A stretch of 64,000 nucleotides of DNA from Arcicella sp034519515 (GTDB lineage: Bacteria > Bacteroidota > Bacteroidia > Cytophagales > Spirosomataceae): contig JAXHOK010000053.1 of the NCBI GenBank assembly GCA_034519515.1, positions 124,001 to 188,000 of the forward strand, given 5' to 3'. The notes beneath the pieces were generated by a model. The model searched no databases and was not told the origin of the DNA. It saw nothing but the letters and a program-made list of their open reading frames with translations. The first letter of the stretch is position 1. The number at the start of each line of letters is the position of its first letter. Below are positions 26,738 through 34,728 of this stretch, piece by piece. Both the position numbers and the translations under genes were made by a program.

Positions 26738-27214
26738 ATGAAAGACGAAGATATTTTTGATATTTTAGATGGTATTGCTTCCGAAGAAACAATCCTTCAA
26801 CATAAAAATTTACTTTCGGAAAGTGCTGATTATCAGACACTTTTTAAGGAGTACGCTTATACCCACGCCCTTTTGATGGATACGAGCATGGAAAAAACGG
26901 CGTTCAATTTTACCGATAAATTAATTGACCGTTGGGAAGTTTCGCAAGAAGTTGTGGTGGTTAAACAGTCGAGTAAATTGCCAATTTATTTCCTGATTGG
27001 AATGTCGATTATGGTGATTTTATTGATAATTTTAGCTTTACCAATGATAACGCAATCTAATGTTCAGATAGATTTCAGCAAACCTTTGAGAATTTTACAG
27101 GACAAACTATTTACTCGTTTCTTCCTGATAATCAATGTATTAGTAATTTTGTTTTTTATTGATAGGAAGTTTTTGAAGCCTTATTTTGAGGGGAGGGGTG
27201 AAATTTTAAGATAA
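26738..27214 (+). CDS. Membrane protein coupled to the sigma factor (possible anti-sigma role)
   Basis: The 158-residue product has an acidic N-terminal cytoplasmic part (MKDEDIFDILDGIASEETI) and two hydrophobic helices near 86-110 and 130-147. Position directly after an ECF sigma gene, and an N-terminal helix bundle before the membrane helix, suggest an anti-sigma-like role, which is an inference. No zinc-binding HxxxCxxC motif is seen. The ATG at 26738 is preferred over an upstream start that would overlap the sigma gene. Confidence 0.75.
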   Translation: MKDEDIFDILDGIASEETILQHKNLLSESADYQTLFKEYAYTHALLMDTSMEKTAFNFTDKLIDRWEVSQEVVVVKQSSKLPIYFLIGMSIMVILLIILALPMITQSNVQIDFSKPLRILQDKLFTRFFLIINVLVILFFIDRKFLKPYFEGRGEILR

Positions 27215-27251
27215 TATTTGTTTTCTACAAGAAAACTTTTACTTTTGCTCC

Positions 27252-27563
27252 ATGTTTAATATTATCACTCGTAAAACGCTTCTTCTGTATTGCCTACTTT
27301 ATCCGAAAGCATCGAATGCTCTTCGAGAATGGTATGCTGAATTTGTAAAGAGTGATTTTCAGAATTTCAATGAACTGAAAGAAGTTTACGGAAATGTTAG
27401 CATTGTAGGTGATGACCGAGTTGTTTTTAATATTTTAGGAAATAAATATAGATTAGTTGTTAGAATGGTTTTTGAATACAAATCAATTCAAATTAAATGG
27501 TTTGGAACGCACGCTGAATATGATGAGATTGATGTAGAAACTATAAGATTTAAAAAAAAATGA
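27252..27563 (+). CDS. higB: HigB-type mRNA interferase toxin
   Basis: The 103-residue protein matches the HigB_toxin family: it starts MFNIITRKTLLLYCLLYPKA and has KYRLVVRMVFEYKSIQIKWFGTH in the C-terminal half. Family members cleave mRNA at the ribosome. The stop overlaps the start of higA by 4 bp (ATGA), the usual toxin-first order of this family. No frameshift is visible, so the pair may be functional. Confidence 0.9.
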   Translation: MFNIITRKTLLLYCLLYPKASNALREWYAEFVKSDFQNFNELKEVYGNVSIVGDDRVVFNILGNKYRLVVRMVFEYKSIQIKWFGTHAEYDEIDVETIRFKKK

Positions 27564-27916
27564 ATTTAAAACCAATAAAAACAGAAGAACAATACGAAGA
27601 ATATTTATATTGGATTGATAATCAATTTGATAAGAAAGTGCCAGTCGATAGCCCAGAGGGCGAAAAATTGGCAGTAGCTTTGTTATTAGTGAAAGTATAT
27701 GAAGATGAAAATTATCCAATTCCATCTCCTGACCCAATTGAGGCAGTGAAAGTAAAAATGTTGGAAAAAGGTTTAAAAAATAAAGATTTCGTTGGCATTA
27801 TTGGAAGCAAAGGCTATATTTCATCAATTCTAAACCGACGAAAGCCCATCACGTTGGAGATTGCTAAAATTTTTTATCAACAATTAGGTATTCCTGCTGA
27901 GGTCTTGTTGTCTTAA
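27560..27916 (+). CDS. higA: HigA-type antitoxin with helix-turn-helix
   Basis: The 118-residue protein has a C-terminal helix-turn-helix of the HigA/XRE type (VKMLEKGLKNKDFVGIIGSK, then SSILNRRKPITLEIA). Its N-terminal half likely wraps the toxin. It should bind and neutralise HigB and repress the operon. It overlaps higB by 4 bp and converges with the rubredoxin-fusion gene, with 20 bp between stops. Confidence 0.9.
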   Translation: MNLKPIKTEEQYEEYLYWIDNQFDKKVPVDSPEGEKLAVALLLVKVYEDENYPIPSPDPIEAVKVKMLEKGLKNKDFVGIIGSKGYISSILNRRKPITLEIAKIFYQQLGIPAEVLLS

Positions 27917-27936
27917 AATAATACCTTGACAAGCAC

Positions 27937-29394
27937 CTAAACTAACATTCCCTCAATATCAATTTTTACAAATTCTCCTTTATCAGCCTCACACACGGGG
28001 CAGCAATAACTTTTGGGCAAATCCGCAAACTTCACCCCCACAGAAATTTGATTAACCGAATCACCAAATCTTTCATCGTAAATCGTGAAGCATACTTTAC
28101 ATTGATAAACTTTAACTCTCTGTAAATCAATAGGTTTAACAATTTTTTCTTTAACAATCGTTAATTCCTTCTTCGTATTTTGAGCATAAAAACGTTTTGA
28201 TAATCTCTTCAAAATTTCGGGAACGTGAGTTTTATTTACGCCTTTTTCAAAAAGAACCAACTCACGAGTATTTGGGTTAAAATCTGCGGTATGGTAAATA
28301 TCAAAAACGCTGGAAATCCCTCCAAAAATTGAACGTTTTTTAATCACTACCGACCCGAAAACTTCTGATTTTGAACGAGTTTGAACGGCAAAACTTAACC
28401 CAAAAGTTCGTACATCTTCATCATCAAATTCACGGATAATGGCTTTTTTCAAAGATAATCCTTCGGGCGAAAGGTCTTCAACTTGCCAGTTCAATTCATT
28501 GGCAGCATGGCGAACATTGATGGCGTATTTACCCAGTAATTTATCCCAAATAAGACGGTGCTTATTTTCTATTCCTTTGATAATCAATGATTTCCAAGGA
28601 GTCGTACAGATTTGACCGATTTTAGTTTCTAAACATATTTGACAAATTTCTTCCAAAAAATCAATCGAGAAAGTCTCATTTCTTCGGTAAATTCCGAGCC
28701 AAGTTTTATCGCCATAACGATTGAAACCTTCATAGTAAGGAAGCGAAAAATTGGGCAGTTTCAAATCCTCCATAATCACCTGCGAAATGATTTCACCTTT
28801 GGCAATTACTTTTTCATAAACCTCATTTTCATCCATTTCTGGATTATCCCAAATGACTTCTTCGATTCTCTGGCAAATTTTGGGAATTTCTAAGGTGTAA
28901 ATTAAAATAGGAAAACGAAAGATTCTATTGGATTGCTTCGGGCGAATGTATAAATACCAAAAATTTTGGGTATTTGAAGCAATAAAATTAAGATTTCCTG
29001 TAAAAAAAGGCGTAAATGATTGTTGAAAATCGGAGATATTTACCTTCAATTTTGGTTGATAATCAAAGCCATCGAACACATCTTTATAGATTCCTTCCGA
29101 AAGCCACTGCCCCGTTGGAAAAACTTCTTCGGCACAGTACGAAGAGATAATATTGGGGAAATTATCCGTATCAGTCTCGAAGTCAATATTAGATTCGTAC
29201 AATTTTTTCTTGAATTCTAAAATACCACTTCCCCGCACGGTTTCAGCTTTGACATACATCAAAATTTGTTGTCTCGCTCCAAAACTCAGCTCTCTGACAC
29301 CCGCCTCACGGGCAGCTGAAAGGATGTAATCTAATGTACCTGGCGAAATGATTCCCCCCATTAGATTTACTTTTAGTAAAGTATAATCTTTCAT
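27937..29394 (-). CDS. Degenerate nitrite/sulfite-reductase-like protein with C-terminal rubredoxin
   Basis: Residues 1-420 (of 485) follow the siroheme nitrite/sulfite reductase fold. They can be aligned by eye with the C-terminal half of NirB in this window: ISSYCAEEVF over VKSCVGSTWC, and QPKLKVNISDF over SPHKLKSAVSGC. The first cluster Cys is kept (C87), but the other three positions are Pro (93) and Phe (about 123 and 127). A siroheme-[4Fe-4S] centre is therefore unlikely. A second half-domain has TPWKSLIIKGI. Residues about 430-478 are a rubredoxin with two CxxC pairs (CKVC, CPVC). It may pass or sense electrons in nitrate assimilation; this role is inferred. Confidence 0.8.
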   Translation of the reverse strand: MKDYTLLKVNLMGGIISPGTLDYILSAAREAGVRELSFGARQQILMYVKAETVRGSGILEFKKKLYESNIDFETDTDNFPNIISSYCAEEVFPTGQWLSEGIYKDVFDGFDYQPKLKVNISDFQQSFTPFFTGNLNFIASNTQNFWYLYIRPKQSNRIFRFPILIYTLEIPKICQRIEEVIWDNPEMDENEVYEKVIAKGEIISQVIMEDLKLPNFSLPYYEGFNRYGDKTWLGIYRRNETFSIDFLEEICQICLETKIGQICTTPWKSLIIKGIENKHRLIWDKLLGKYAINVRHAANELNWQVEDLSPEGLSLKKAIIREFDDEDVRTFGLSFAVQTRSKSEVFGSVVIKKRSIFGGISSVFDIYHTADFNPNTRELVLFEKGVNKTHVPEILKRLSKRFYAQNTKKELTIVKEKIVKPIDLQRVKVYQCKVCFTIYDERFGDSVNQISVGVKFADLPKSYCCPVCEADKGEFVKIDIEGMLV

Positions 29395-29864
29395 ATCTGT
29401 TTACTCTTTAATTTCAATATTATGATATAGTTATTAATCCTCAATTGTTAGTAATAATTACTTAATATACTGAAAATCAATATGATATATTTTAATAAAT
29501 TAACGTTGTACTATTCTAACATTAAATATAAATCAGATTTTTAGAATAGTATTATTCTGTGAAATATAATTTTTTTAAGAAGAATATTCTTGAAAAAGTT
29601 AAAATTATACTCATTTTATGATTGAAATATAAAATCTATTTTCTAAGTTTACATCGTCAATCGATTGGCGGTATAAGTAATCAAGCAATTTAAGATAACA
29701 ACAATAGGAAGGATTTATGAATCCATTTAATTTATTTTTTGAAAACAATAATGATTGATAAATAACGTTTAAGTCAATTTATTTGTAAGGTTCAAGTTAA
29801 TAAATTATTAAAAAAATGCAATTTTTGTTTAACAAATAAATCTATCATTAAAATTAAAACTCTC
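29395..29864. other. 470-bp divergent promoter region
   Basis: The stretch is very AT-rich and lies between divergent genes. I see no coding frame, hairpin or repeat that I can support. Confidence 0.5.
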
Positions 29865-30266
29865 ATGAAAAAGAACACAGTAAAAGCATTTATCGTGGCG
29901 ATAGCTATGGTTTGCACATCGAATTTAACCTCATTCGCTAACAATACAACTGACGGAGCAACGGCTTCTTTGAAAACTAAAATTGCTCAGGTAAATAAGT
30001 CTTTGAGTTTTAACGTTTGGTTAGAAAATACAGCGAATAAAAAAGTAATGATTGTGGTATTGGATGCCGACAAAAACGAAATCCATCGTGAATATGTGAA
30101 CTATAAAGTTGATAAATTCGCTAAGACTTTCGATTTCTCCAACTTAACCGATGGAAAATATACCATCGAAGTAGTGAATGCTAATACCAACGTTGTTGAT
30201 TCAAAATCTTTTGAAATCAAAACCAATGCAGTTGTAAATCGTGATATCATCGTAGCGATTCGTTAA
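29865..30266 (+). CDS. Secreted protein of unknown function (133 aa)
   Basis: A signal peptide (about residues 1-25, ending TSFA) precedes a roughly 105-residue domain predicted as beta strands, with VMIVVLDADKNEIHREYV and FDFSNLTDGKYTIEVVNA. That pattern is typical of small Ig-like or DUF3244-type secreted domains of Bacteroidota. The export route beyond the Sec system is unknown. A terminator follows 34 bp after the stop. Confidence 0.8.
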   Translation: MKKNTVKAFIVAIAMVCTSNLTSFANNTTDGATASLKTKIAQVNKSLSFNVWLENTANKKVMIVVLDADKNEIHREYVNYKVDKFAKTFDFSNLTDGKYTIEVVNANTNVVDSKSFEIKTNAVVNRDIIVAIR

Positions 30267-30300
30267 TCAGGTATTAACCTCATAATCAAGTATTTAATCG

Positions 30301-30328
30301 GGGACAGGGCTTTGCTTTGTCCCTTTTT
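30301..30328 (+). terminator. Intrinsic terminator
   Basis: GGGACA (30301-30306) pairs with TGTCCC (30318-30323), and a T5 tract follows. It ends the secreted-protein transcript. Confidence 0.75.
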
Positions 30329-30340
30329 CAATGAGGTAAC

Positions 30341-30438
30341 TGTCTGAATTTGGATTCGTCAGATTAGTGGATTTTTTGAATTTTTTATGGAATATCAATC
30401 CAAAAAATCCATCTATCTGACGAATCCAAATTCAGACA
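30341..30438. repeat. Dispersed long hairpin (TGTCTGAATTTGGATT family), copy 1
   Basis: Long, nearly perfect arms run inward from TGTCTGAATTTGGATTCGTC at 30341 and end with the complement at 30438. A second copy with the same outer arms lies at 55294-55387. Both lie between genes. Confidence 0.85.
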
Positions 30439-30446
30439 ATTTTAGG

Positions 30447-33400
30447 TTACGCAATTACCAATTCCTCCGCCAACGTACTTTCCAAAATAACCCTCACCTC
30501 TGGGCGGCAACTTCCGCAACCCGTACCTGCACCCGTTTGTGTACATAAAGCAGTAAAATCTTTACAACCACTTGAAATACAAGACTTTAAATTCCCTTCA
30601 CCCACGTTATTACACGAACAAACCAATTTACCCATCACGGGGTCAGTCTTCTTGCCGCTTCTCAATAACTCTAATCTTTTATCCGATAATTCGATTCCGT
30701 TGGCAATTAAATCTTTAAACTCCAAGAATTCTGATTTGTCGCCAATCAGCGTTGCCCCCACTAATTTATCATTATGGATGATACATTTTTTGTAATACCT
30801 TTTAGCTTTATCAATAAAGGTAATTTCCTCATATTCAGGCGATTTTGGGGTTTCAATCATCCCCATTGAGCATAATTGTACGCCCTGAATTTTCATGATA
30901 TTTACCGAAAGAGAGCCTTTGTAATAACTCGACCAGTCGCCCGCAATATATTTGGCAATCACATCGGCTTGTTGTTCGGCGGCGGCGGTGATTCCCCACA
31001 TTTCGCCTCGCCATTGAGCAATTTCTCCTGCCGCAAAAATATCTGGGTCAGAGGTCTGGAGATAATCATTTACTACCACACCACGATTTACTTCTAATCC
31101 TGCGGCACGGGCAATTTCTACATTTGGACTCGTCCCGATGGCAAAAACCGCCACTTGTGCCTCAATTTTTCGACCTGATTTTAAACGCACTCCTTCAAAT
31201 TTATCCGTACCATAAAAAGCGGCTACTTCCTCGTTATAATACACATCAACACCTAAGTTCACGATTTCTTCGTGGAGTAAATCAGAGCCTAATTGGTCTA
31301 ATTGTCTGTCCATAAAACGGCTAATCCGCTGAACAATAGTTACTTGTACATTTATTTCACGAAGAGAGGCAGCCAATTCTAAACCTAATAATCCACCGCC
31401 TACGATTAATGCTCGGGGTTCGCTTGTACCACGGAAATCCGTTCCGTGTGTCGGACTCTGCACGGAACAGATTTCCGTGCTACGTTGAAGAAACGGCATT
31501 AAACTATCCGCATCCAAGCGTGAACGCATATTGAAAATGCCTGGAATTTTGGGAACGGATGGCGGCATAAACGCCCGTGAACCCATGCCCAAAATCAGAC
31601 GGTCGTAGCTGTGTTCATGCCCTTCCGAATCTATGACTACTTTATTCTTTTTATCAATATTTACAATCTCTAAACCCTTGTGAACCTGTATATTAGCTTC
31701 TGAAAATTGGTCTTCCCGAAGTTTTACCAATTGTTCCCAATCCTGAGCACCCGAAATATAATCGGGTAGCATTACACGATTGTAGAAAGGGTAAATTTCC
31801 TTTGAAAACACATGGATTTCATCAGTTTTATTCAATTGACGATAGGAATTGATAAATCCTAAACCCGCAGAACCCGCTCCGATAATCACAATTTTTTCCA
31901 CAGGTTTGATGTACGCACGAACCTGAACGGCTGAAAATTTAAAATCGGGTTCTTTGGAACGTGGATCCACCAAGGTATTCGTTAGATTATTGGCACGTCC
32001 AAAATCTTGCCCCAGAATCTTCCCAAAGTGCATCGGCATAAAGCAAACGCCTTGTTTTACATCAGTCGTTATTTTGATTTTTACAATGGCATTTCCTCGC
32101 CTATTTTCAATGATAACTAATTGATTGTCAGTCAAATTACGCTCTTCTGCATCGGTTGGATTAATTTCAATATAAGGCTGTGCAATATGCTGATTGAGTT
32201 TATTGACCTTGCCCGTTTTGGTCATCGTGTGCCATTGATCACGAATACGTCCCGTGGTCATAATCAAGGGGAAATCTTCATCAAGCGGTTCAGAATTGTT
32301 TTGGTCCGGCACGGCGTGAATTTTAGCACGCTGATTTGGAGTGTAGAATTTATGGTCGGTGAAGAGACGAGACGTTCCGAGTTTCGAGTTTGGAGTTTCG
32401 AGTGCGGAATTAGATTTTAACAACTCCGCACTCGAAACTCCAAACTCGAAACTCCCTTTGCCCCATTGGTGACTTCTATTCTCTCTTAAATATTCATAAC
32501 CTATCCCCGAAATATCAATATTTGTCCCTTTCGTTGATTTTACGTGTTCATCATATATCTCGCTGTTATTCAAGTAGTTAAATGAATCAGCGAAGCCCAT
32601 TTTGTGAGCAAATCTTTTAATTATTTCAGTATCATCTAAGGCTTCGCCTGGGGCATCAATAATTTTTGGGAGAAGCGTAATTCTTCTTTCTGAATTGGTA
32701 AAAACGGAATCTTTTTCTGCCCAAGCCGCCGCAGGGAGCACTACATCGGCATATTTTACGGTGTCTGAACGGTTTGAAATATCTTGTACCACCACAAATT
32801 TGGCATTTTGCAAGCCTTTTTCTACCATATTCAAATCGGGTAAACTCACCATTGGGTTTGTGGTAACAATCCAAATTGCTTTCATGCGTCCGTCCGCAAG
32901 AGCTTGAAACATCTCCGTTGCGGTGAAACCTGGTTTATCCGAAATTTTTGTGCCCCCCCAAAATGCTTGAACTTCCTCTCTGTGAGCAGGGTTCAATAAA
33001 TCTCGGTGGGCTGGAAGCATATTTGAAAGCCCTCCAACCTCACGTCCGCCCATTGCATTGGGCTGTCCCGTGAGTGAAAAAGGTCCCGAACCTTCTTTGC
33101 CAATTTTGCCCGTAATCAGGTGTAAATCAATGAGTGAGAGGTTTTTATTAACACCTATCACTGACTGATTAAGTCCCATCGTCCACATGGAAAGAAAACC
33201 TTTGGACTCGTGAATATATTGAGCCGCTAATGAAATATCTGCCTCCGAAACCCCGCAGATTTCAGACGCTTCTGAGAGTGTTCGAGTAAAAACTTGCTCA
33301 CGGTAAGCTTCAAAACCATCGGTGTGGTTGGTAATAAAATCTTGGTCAATCCAGTTATTTTCAATCAGGATTCTACCGATAATATTGGTCAAAACGATGT

Positions 33401-34082
33401 CTGTTCCAGGATTTAATTGAAGGTGTAAATCCGCCTGAGCTGCCGTTTGAGTACGTCTGGGGTCGATTACGATGATTTTTACGTTGGGGTTTGCCGTTTT
33501 ATGAGCTTCCACTCTTCGCCAAATGATGGGATGACACCACGCAGGATTTGCTCCCGTTACGAAGAAACAATCTGCCAGTTCGATGTCGTCATAACAGACT
33601 GGAACAGAATCTTCGCCAAGGGTGAGTTTATAGCCCACCACCGCCGATGACATACAGAGCCGAGAATTAGTATCAATATTATTTGAGCCAATAAAACCTT
33701 TGATGAGTTTGTTAATGATATAATATTCTTCGGTAGAACATTGTCCAGAAACATAAAAACCGACAGAATCGGGACCATATTTTTGGATAAAAGTTTTGAA
33801 AATGGCAGCCGTGCGGTCAAGAGCCGTATCCCACGAAACCCTTTGAAGAGGCATATTTCGATTGAAACGCATTTCTGGATAAAGCAATCTATCCGATTTA
33901 TCATTTACGGTATAATGCAAATTCATGCCTTTTGAACAAAGCATTCCCTTGCTCGAAGGGTGGTCTTTATCGCCTTCCACATAGATTTTTCCATTACCTA
34001 AATCAGTAACCTCTACCCCACATCCAACCCCGCAATACGAGCAAGTGGATTTATATTTCTTAACATTTATTAAATTGCTCAT
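30447..34082 (-). CDS. Single-chain assimilatory nitrate reductase (molybdopterin + FAD/NAD reductase + [2Fe-2S] BFD domain)
   Basis: The 1211-residue protein starts at ATG 34082 (MSNLINVKKY); upstream codons lack support. Residues 1-720 are a molybdopterin oxidoreductase with [4Fe-4S] ligands C14, C17 and C21 plus one near 49. Residues about 728-1140 are a NirB-like FAD/NAD(P)H reductase (IVIIGAGSAGLGF, then LIVGGGLLGLELA). Residues about 1150-1205 are a BFD-type [2Fe-2S] domain (CSC, then GTGCGSCRP). It should reduce nitrate to nitrite with electrons from NAD(P)H in one chain. Two palindromic DNA segments lie in frame inside it (31428-31484 and 32379-32454). Confidence 0.9.
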   Translation of the reverse strand: MSNLINVKKYKSTCSYCGVGCGVEVTDLGNGKIYVEGDKDHPSSKGMLCSKGMNLHYTVNDKSDRLLYPEMRFNRNMPLQRVSWDTALDRTAAIFKTFIQKYGPDSVGFYVSGQCSTEEYYIINKLIKGFIGSNNIDTNSRLCMSSAVVGYKLTLGEDSVPVCYDDIELADCFFVTGANPAWCHPIIWRRVEAHKTANPNVKIIVIDPRRTQTAAQADLHLQLNPGTDIVLTNIIGRILIENNWIDQDFITNHTDGFEAYREQVFTRTLSEASEICGVSEADISLAAQYIHESKGFLSMWTMGLNQSVIGVNKNLSLIDLHLITGKIGKEGSGPFSLTGQPNAMGGREVGGLSNMLPAHRDLLNPAHREEVQAFWGGTKISDKPGFTATEMFQALADGRMKAIWIVTTNPMVSLPDLNMVEKGLQNAKFVVVQDISNRSDTVKYADVVLPAAAWAEKDSVFTNSERRITLLPKIIDAPGEALDDTEIIKRFAHKMGFADSFNYLNNSEIYDEHVKSTKGTNIDISGIGYEYLRENRSHQWGKGSFEFGVSSAELLKSNSALETPNSKLGTSRLFTDHKFYTPNQRAKIHAVPDQNNSEPLDEDFPLIMTTGRIRDQWHTMTKTGKVNKLNQHIAQPYIEINPTDAEERNLTDNQLVIIENRRGNAIVKIKITTDVKQGVCFMPMHFGKILGQDFGRANNLTNTLVDPRSKEPDFKFSAVQVRAYIKPVEKIVIIGAGSAGLGFINSYRQLNKTDEIHVFSKEIYPFYNRVMLPDYISGAQDWEQLVKLREDQFSEANIQVHKGLEIVNIDKKNKVVIDSEGHEHSYDRLILGMGSRAFMPPSVPKIPGIFNMRSRLDADSLMPFLQRSTEICSVQSPTHGTDFRGTSEPRALIVGGGLLGLELAASLREINVQVTIVQRISRFMDRQLDQLGSDLLHEEIVNLGVDVYYNEEVAAFYGTDKFEGVRLKSGRKIEAQVAVFAIGTSPNVEIARAAGLEVNRGVVVNDYLQTSDPDIFAAGEIAQWRGEMWGITAAAEQQADVIAKYIAGDWSSYYKGSLSVNIMKIQGVQLCSMGMIETPKSPEYEEITFIDKAKRYYKKCIIHNDKLVGATLIGDKSEFLEFKDLIANGIELSDKRLELLRSGKKTDPVMGKLVCSCNNVGEGNLKSCISSGCKDFTALCTQTGAGTGCGSCRPEVRVILESTLAEELVIA
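31428..31484. repeat. In-frame palindrome inside the nitrate reductase reductase domain
   Basis: CACGGAAATCCGTTCCGTG (31431-31449) faces CACGGAACAGATTTCCGTG (31462-31480), with 18 of 19 positions complementary and extra outer pairs. It encodes a low-similarity linker of about 22 residues between the two Rossmann folds. Confidence 0.85.
32379..32454. repeat. In-frame 30-bp-arm palindrome inside the molybdopterin domain
   Basis: Perfect 30-bp arms (32379-32408 and 32425-32454), made of GAGTTTCGAGTTTGGAGTTT words, enclose a 16-nt loop. It encodes a stretch around FEFGVSSAELLKSNSALE that has no counterpart in the family as I know it. Confidence 0.9.
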
Positions 34083-34129
34083 TTTCAGATAATTAATTAA
34101 ATAGAATTCTGTGACTTTTCGATACGCAG

Positions 34130-34144
34130 TGTGTCTATAACACA
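34130..34144. promoter_or_regulatory. Palindrome TGTGTctataACACA upstream of the nitrate reductase
   Basis: Five-base arms around a 5-nt spacer lie 48 bp upstream of the start codon. The pattern is loosely like a Crp/Fnr-type site, but the regulator is unknown. Confidence 0.35.
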
Positions 34145-34207
34145 TATTTAATATCTAATCGCATCAAAATATATGATTTTGGAATAATCACTGATTGCTC
34201 CATTGTT

Positions 34208-34245
34208 GCCCGTAATGCACCGCCAAGCATTCGGGCTTTTTGTTT
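34208..34245 (+). ncRNA. Terminator hairpin with octaloop ACCGCCAA (3' end of a short RNA)
   Basis: GCCCG and AATGC (34208-34212 and 34214-34218) pair with GCATT and CGGGC (34227-34236), leaving loop ACCGCCAA (34219-34226), then TTTTTGTTT. It is an intrinsic terminator for a + strand transcript, although no + strand gene precedes it. The loop matches the tandem hairpins at 34555-34662. A promoter was not identified. Confidence 0.6.
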
Positions 34246-34485
34246 AAGGTTAATTAAACTAAATAAGGTATATACTTTTGGAGTATCAAACCTGACGCAT
34301 ATTAATGTTGAAAATTATTAGATTTGTAGGAAATTAGGCAATTTGCACAATAAAACTCCACTATCAGAATTTTTAACTTTGTCATTTATCCCTATTATTC
34401 ATCGAAATATTAAAAAATAAAACTACACGTCACTATGTTACACTGTACTTTAATAAAATTATTCCTATTTTTTATTGCATTTTTC

Positions 34486-34516
34486 TTGCATAATTGATTT
34501 TTTGAGTTTAAATTTG
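34486..34516 (+). promoter_or_regulatory. Bacteroidota-type promoter for the candidate small RNA
   Basis: TTG at 34486-34488 and TAAATTTG at 34509-34516 are separated by 20 nt, close to the TTG/TAnnTTTG consensus of the Bacteroidota primary sigma factor. Transcription would start near 34522. Confidence 0.55.
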
Positions 34517-34521
34517 TTAAG

Positions 34522-34700
34522 AGATTATGAAATATTAATCAACAAACTCAGAGTCCAAACTACCGCCATATATTTGGAATCATCAGGAACACCGCCATGT
34601 TCCTGAACGGTACTTAACCATACCCGTTTTCATACCTGACCACAACCGCCATTTTGTTTAGGTGCAATACCCGAAGTTAATAGCTTCGGGTTTTTTGTTT
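34522..34700 (+). ncRNA. Candidate small RNA with three tandem ACCGCCAT-loop hairpins
   Basis: Three successive hairpins expose the same loop. Hairpin 1 is CCAAA/TTTGG (34555-34577) with loop core at 34562-34569. Hairpin 2 is CAGGAAC/GTTCCTG (34584-34605), a perfect 7-bp stem with the loop at 34591-34598. Hairpin 3 is CCT, ACAA / TTGT, AGG (34635-34662) with the loop at 34645-34652. The RNA ends in the terminator ACCCGAAG/CTTCGGGT (34669-34691) with T6GT3. Stems differ while the loop is kept, which suggests a bound protein or RNA target. There is no reading frame. Confidence 0.6.
34669..34700 (+). terminator. Intrinsic terminator of the candidate small RNA
   Basis: ACCCGAAG (34669-34676) pairs with CTTCGGGT (34684-34691), followed by a T-rich tail. 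On the minus strand the T tail is absent, so it works best for a + strand transcript. Confidence 0.75.
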
Positions 34701-34728
34701 AATGGCTTCGTCGGGATGACAAAATGGA

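Larger units (their letters stand above)
34083..34728. other. 646-bp gap between nitrate reductase and NarK genes
   Basis: No protein gene is seen. It holds a palindrome near the reductase start (34130-34144), a + strand terminator with a C-rich octaloop (34208-34245), and a candidate + strand small RNA with promoter and terminator (34486-34700). Confidence 0.7.

Noticed and set aside
34555..34662. NasR/NasT (ANTAR) antitermination leader
   Set aside because: ANTAR targets are paired hexaloops with A at position 1 and G at position 4. Neither strand of these loops fits, and the + strand reads away from the nitrate reductase.
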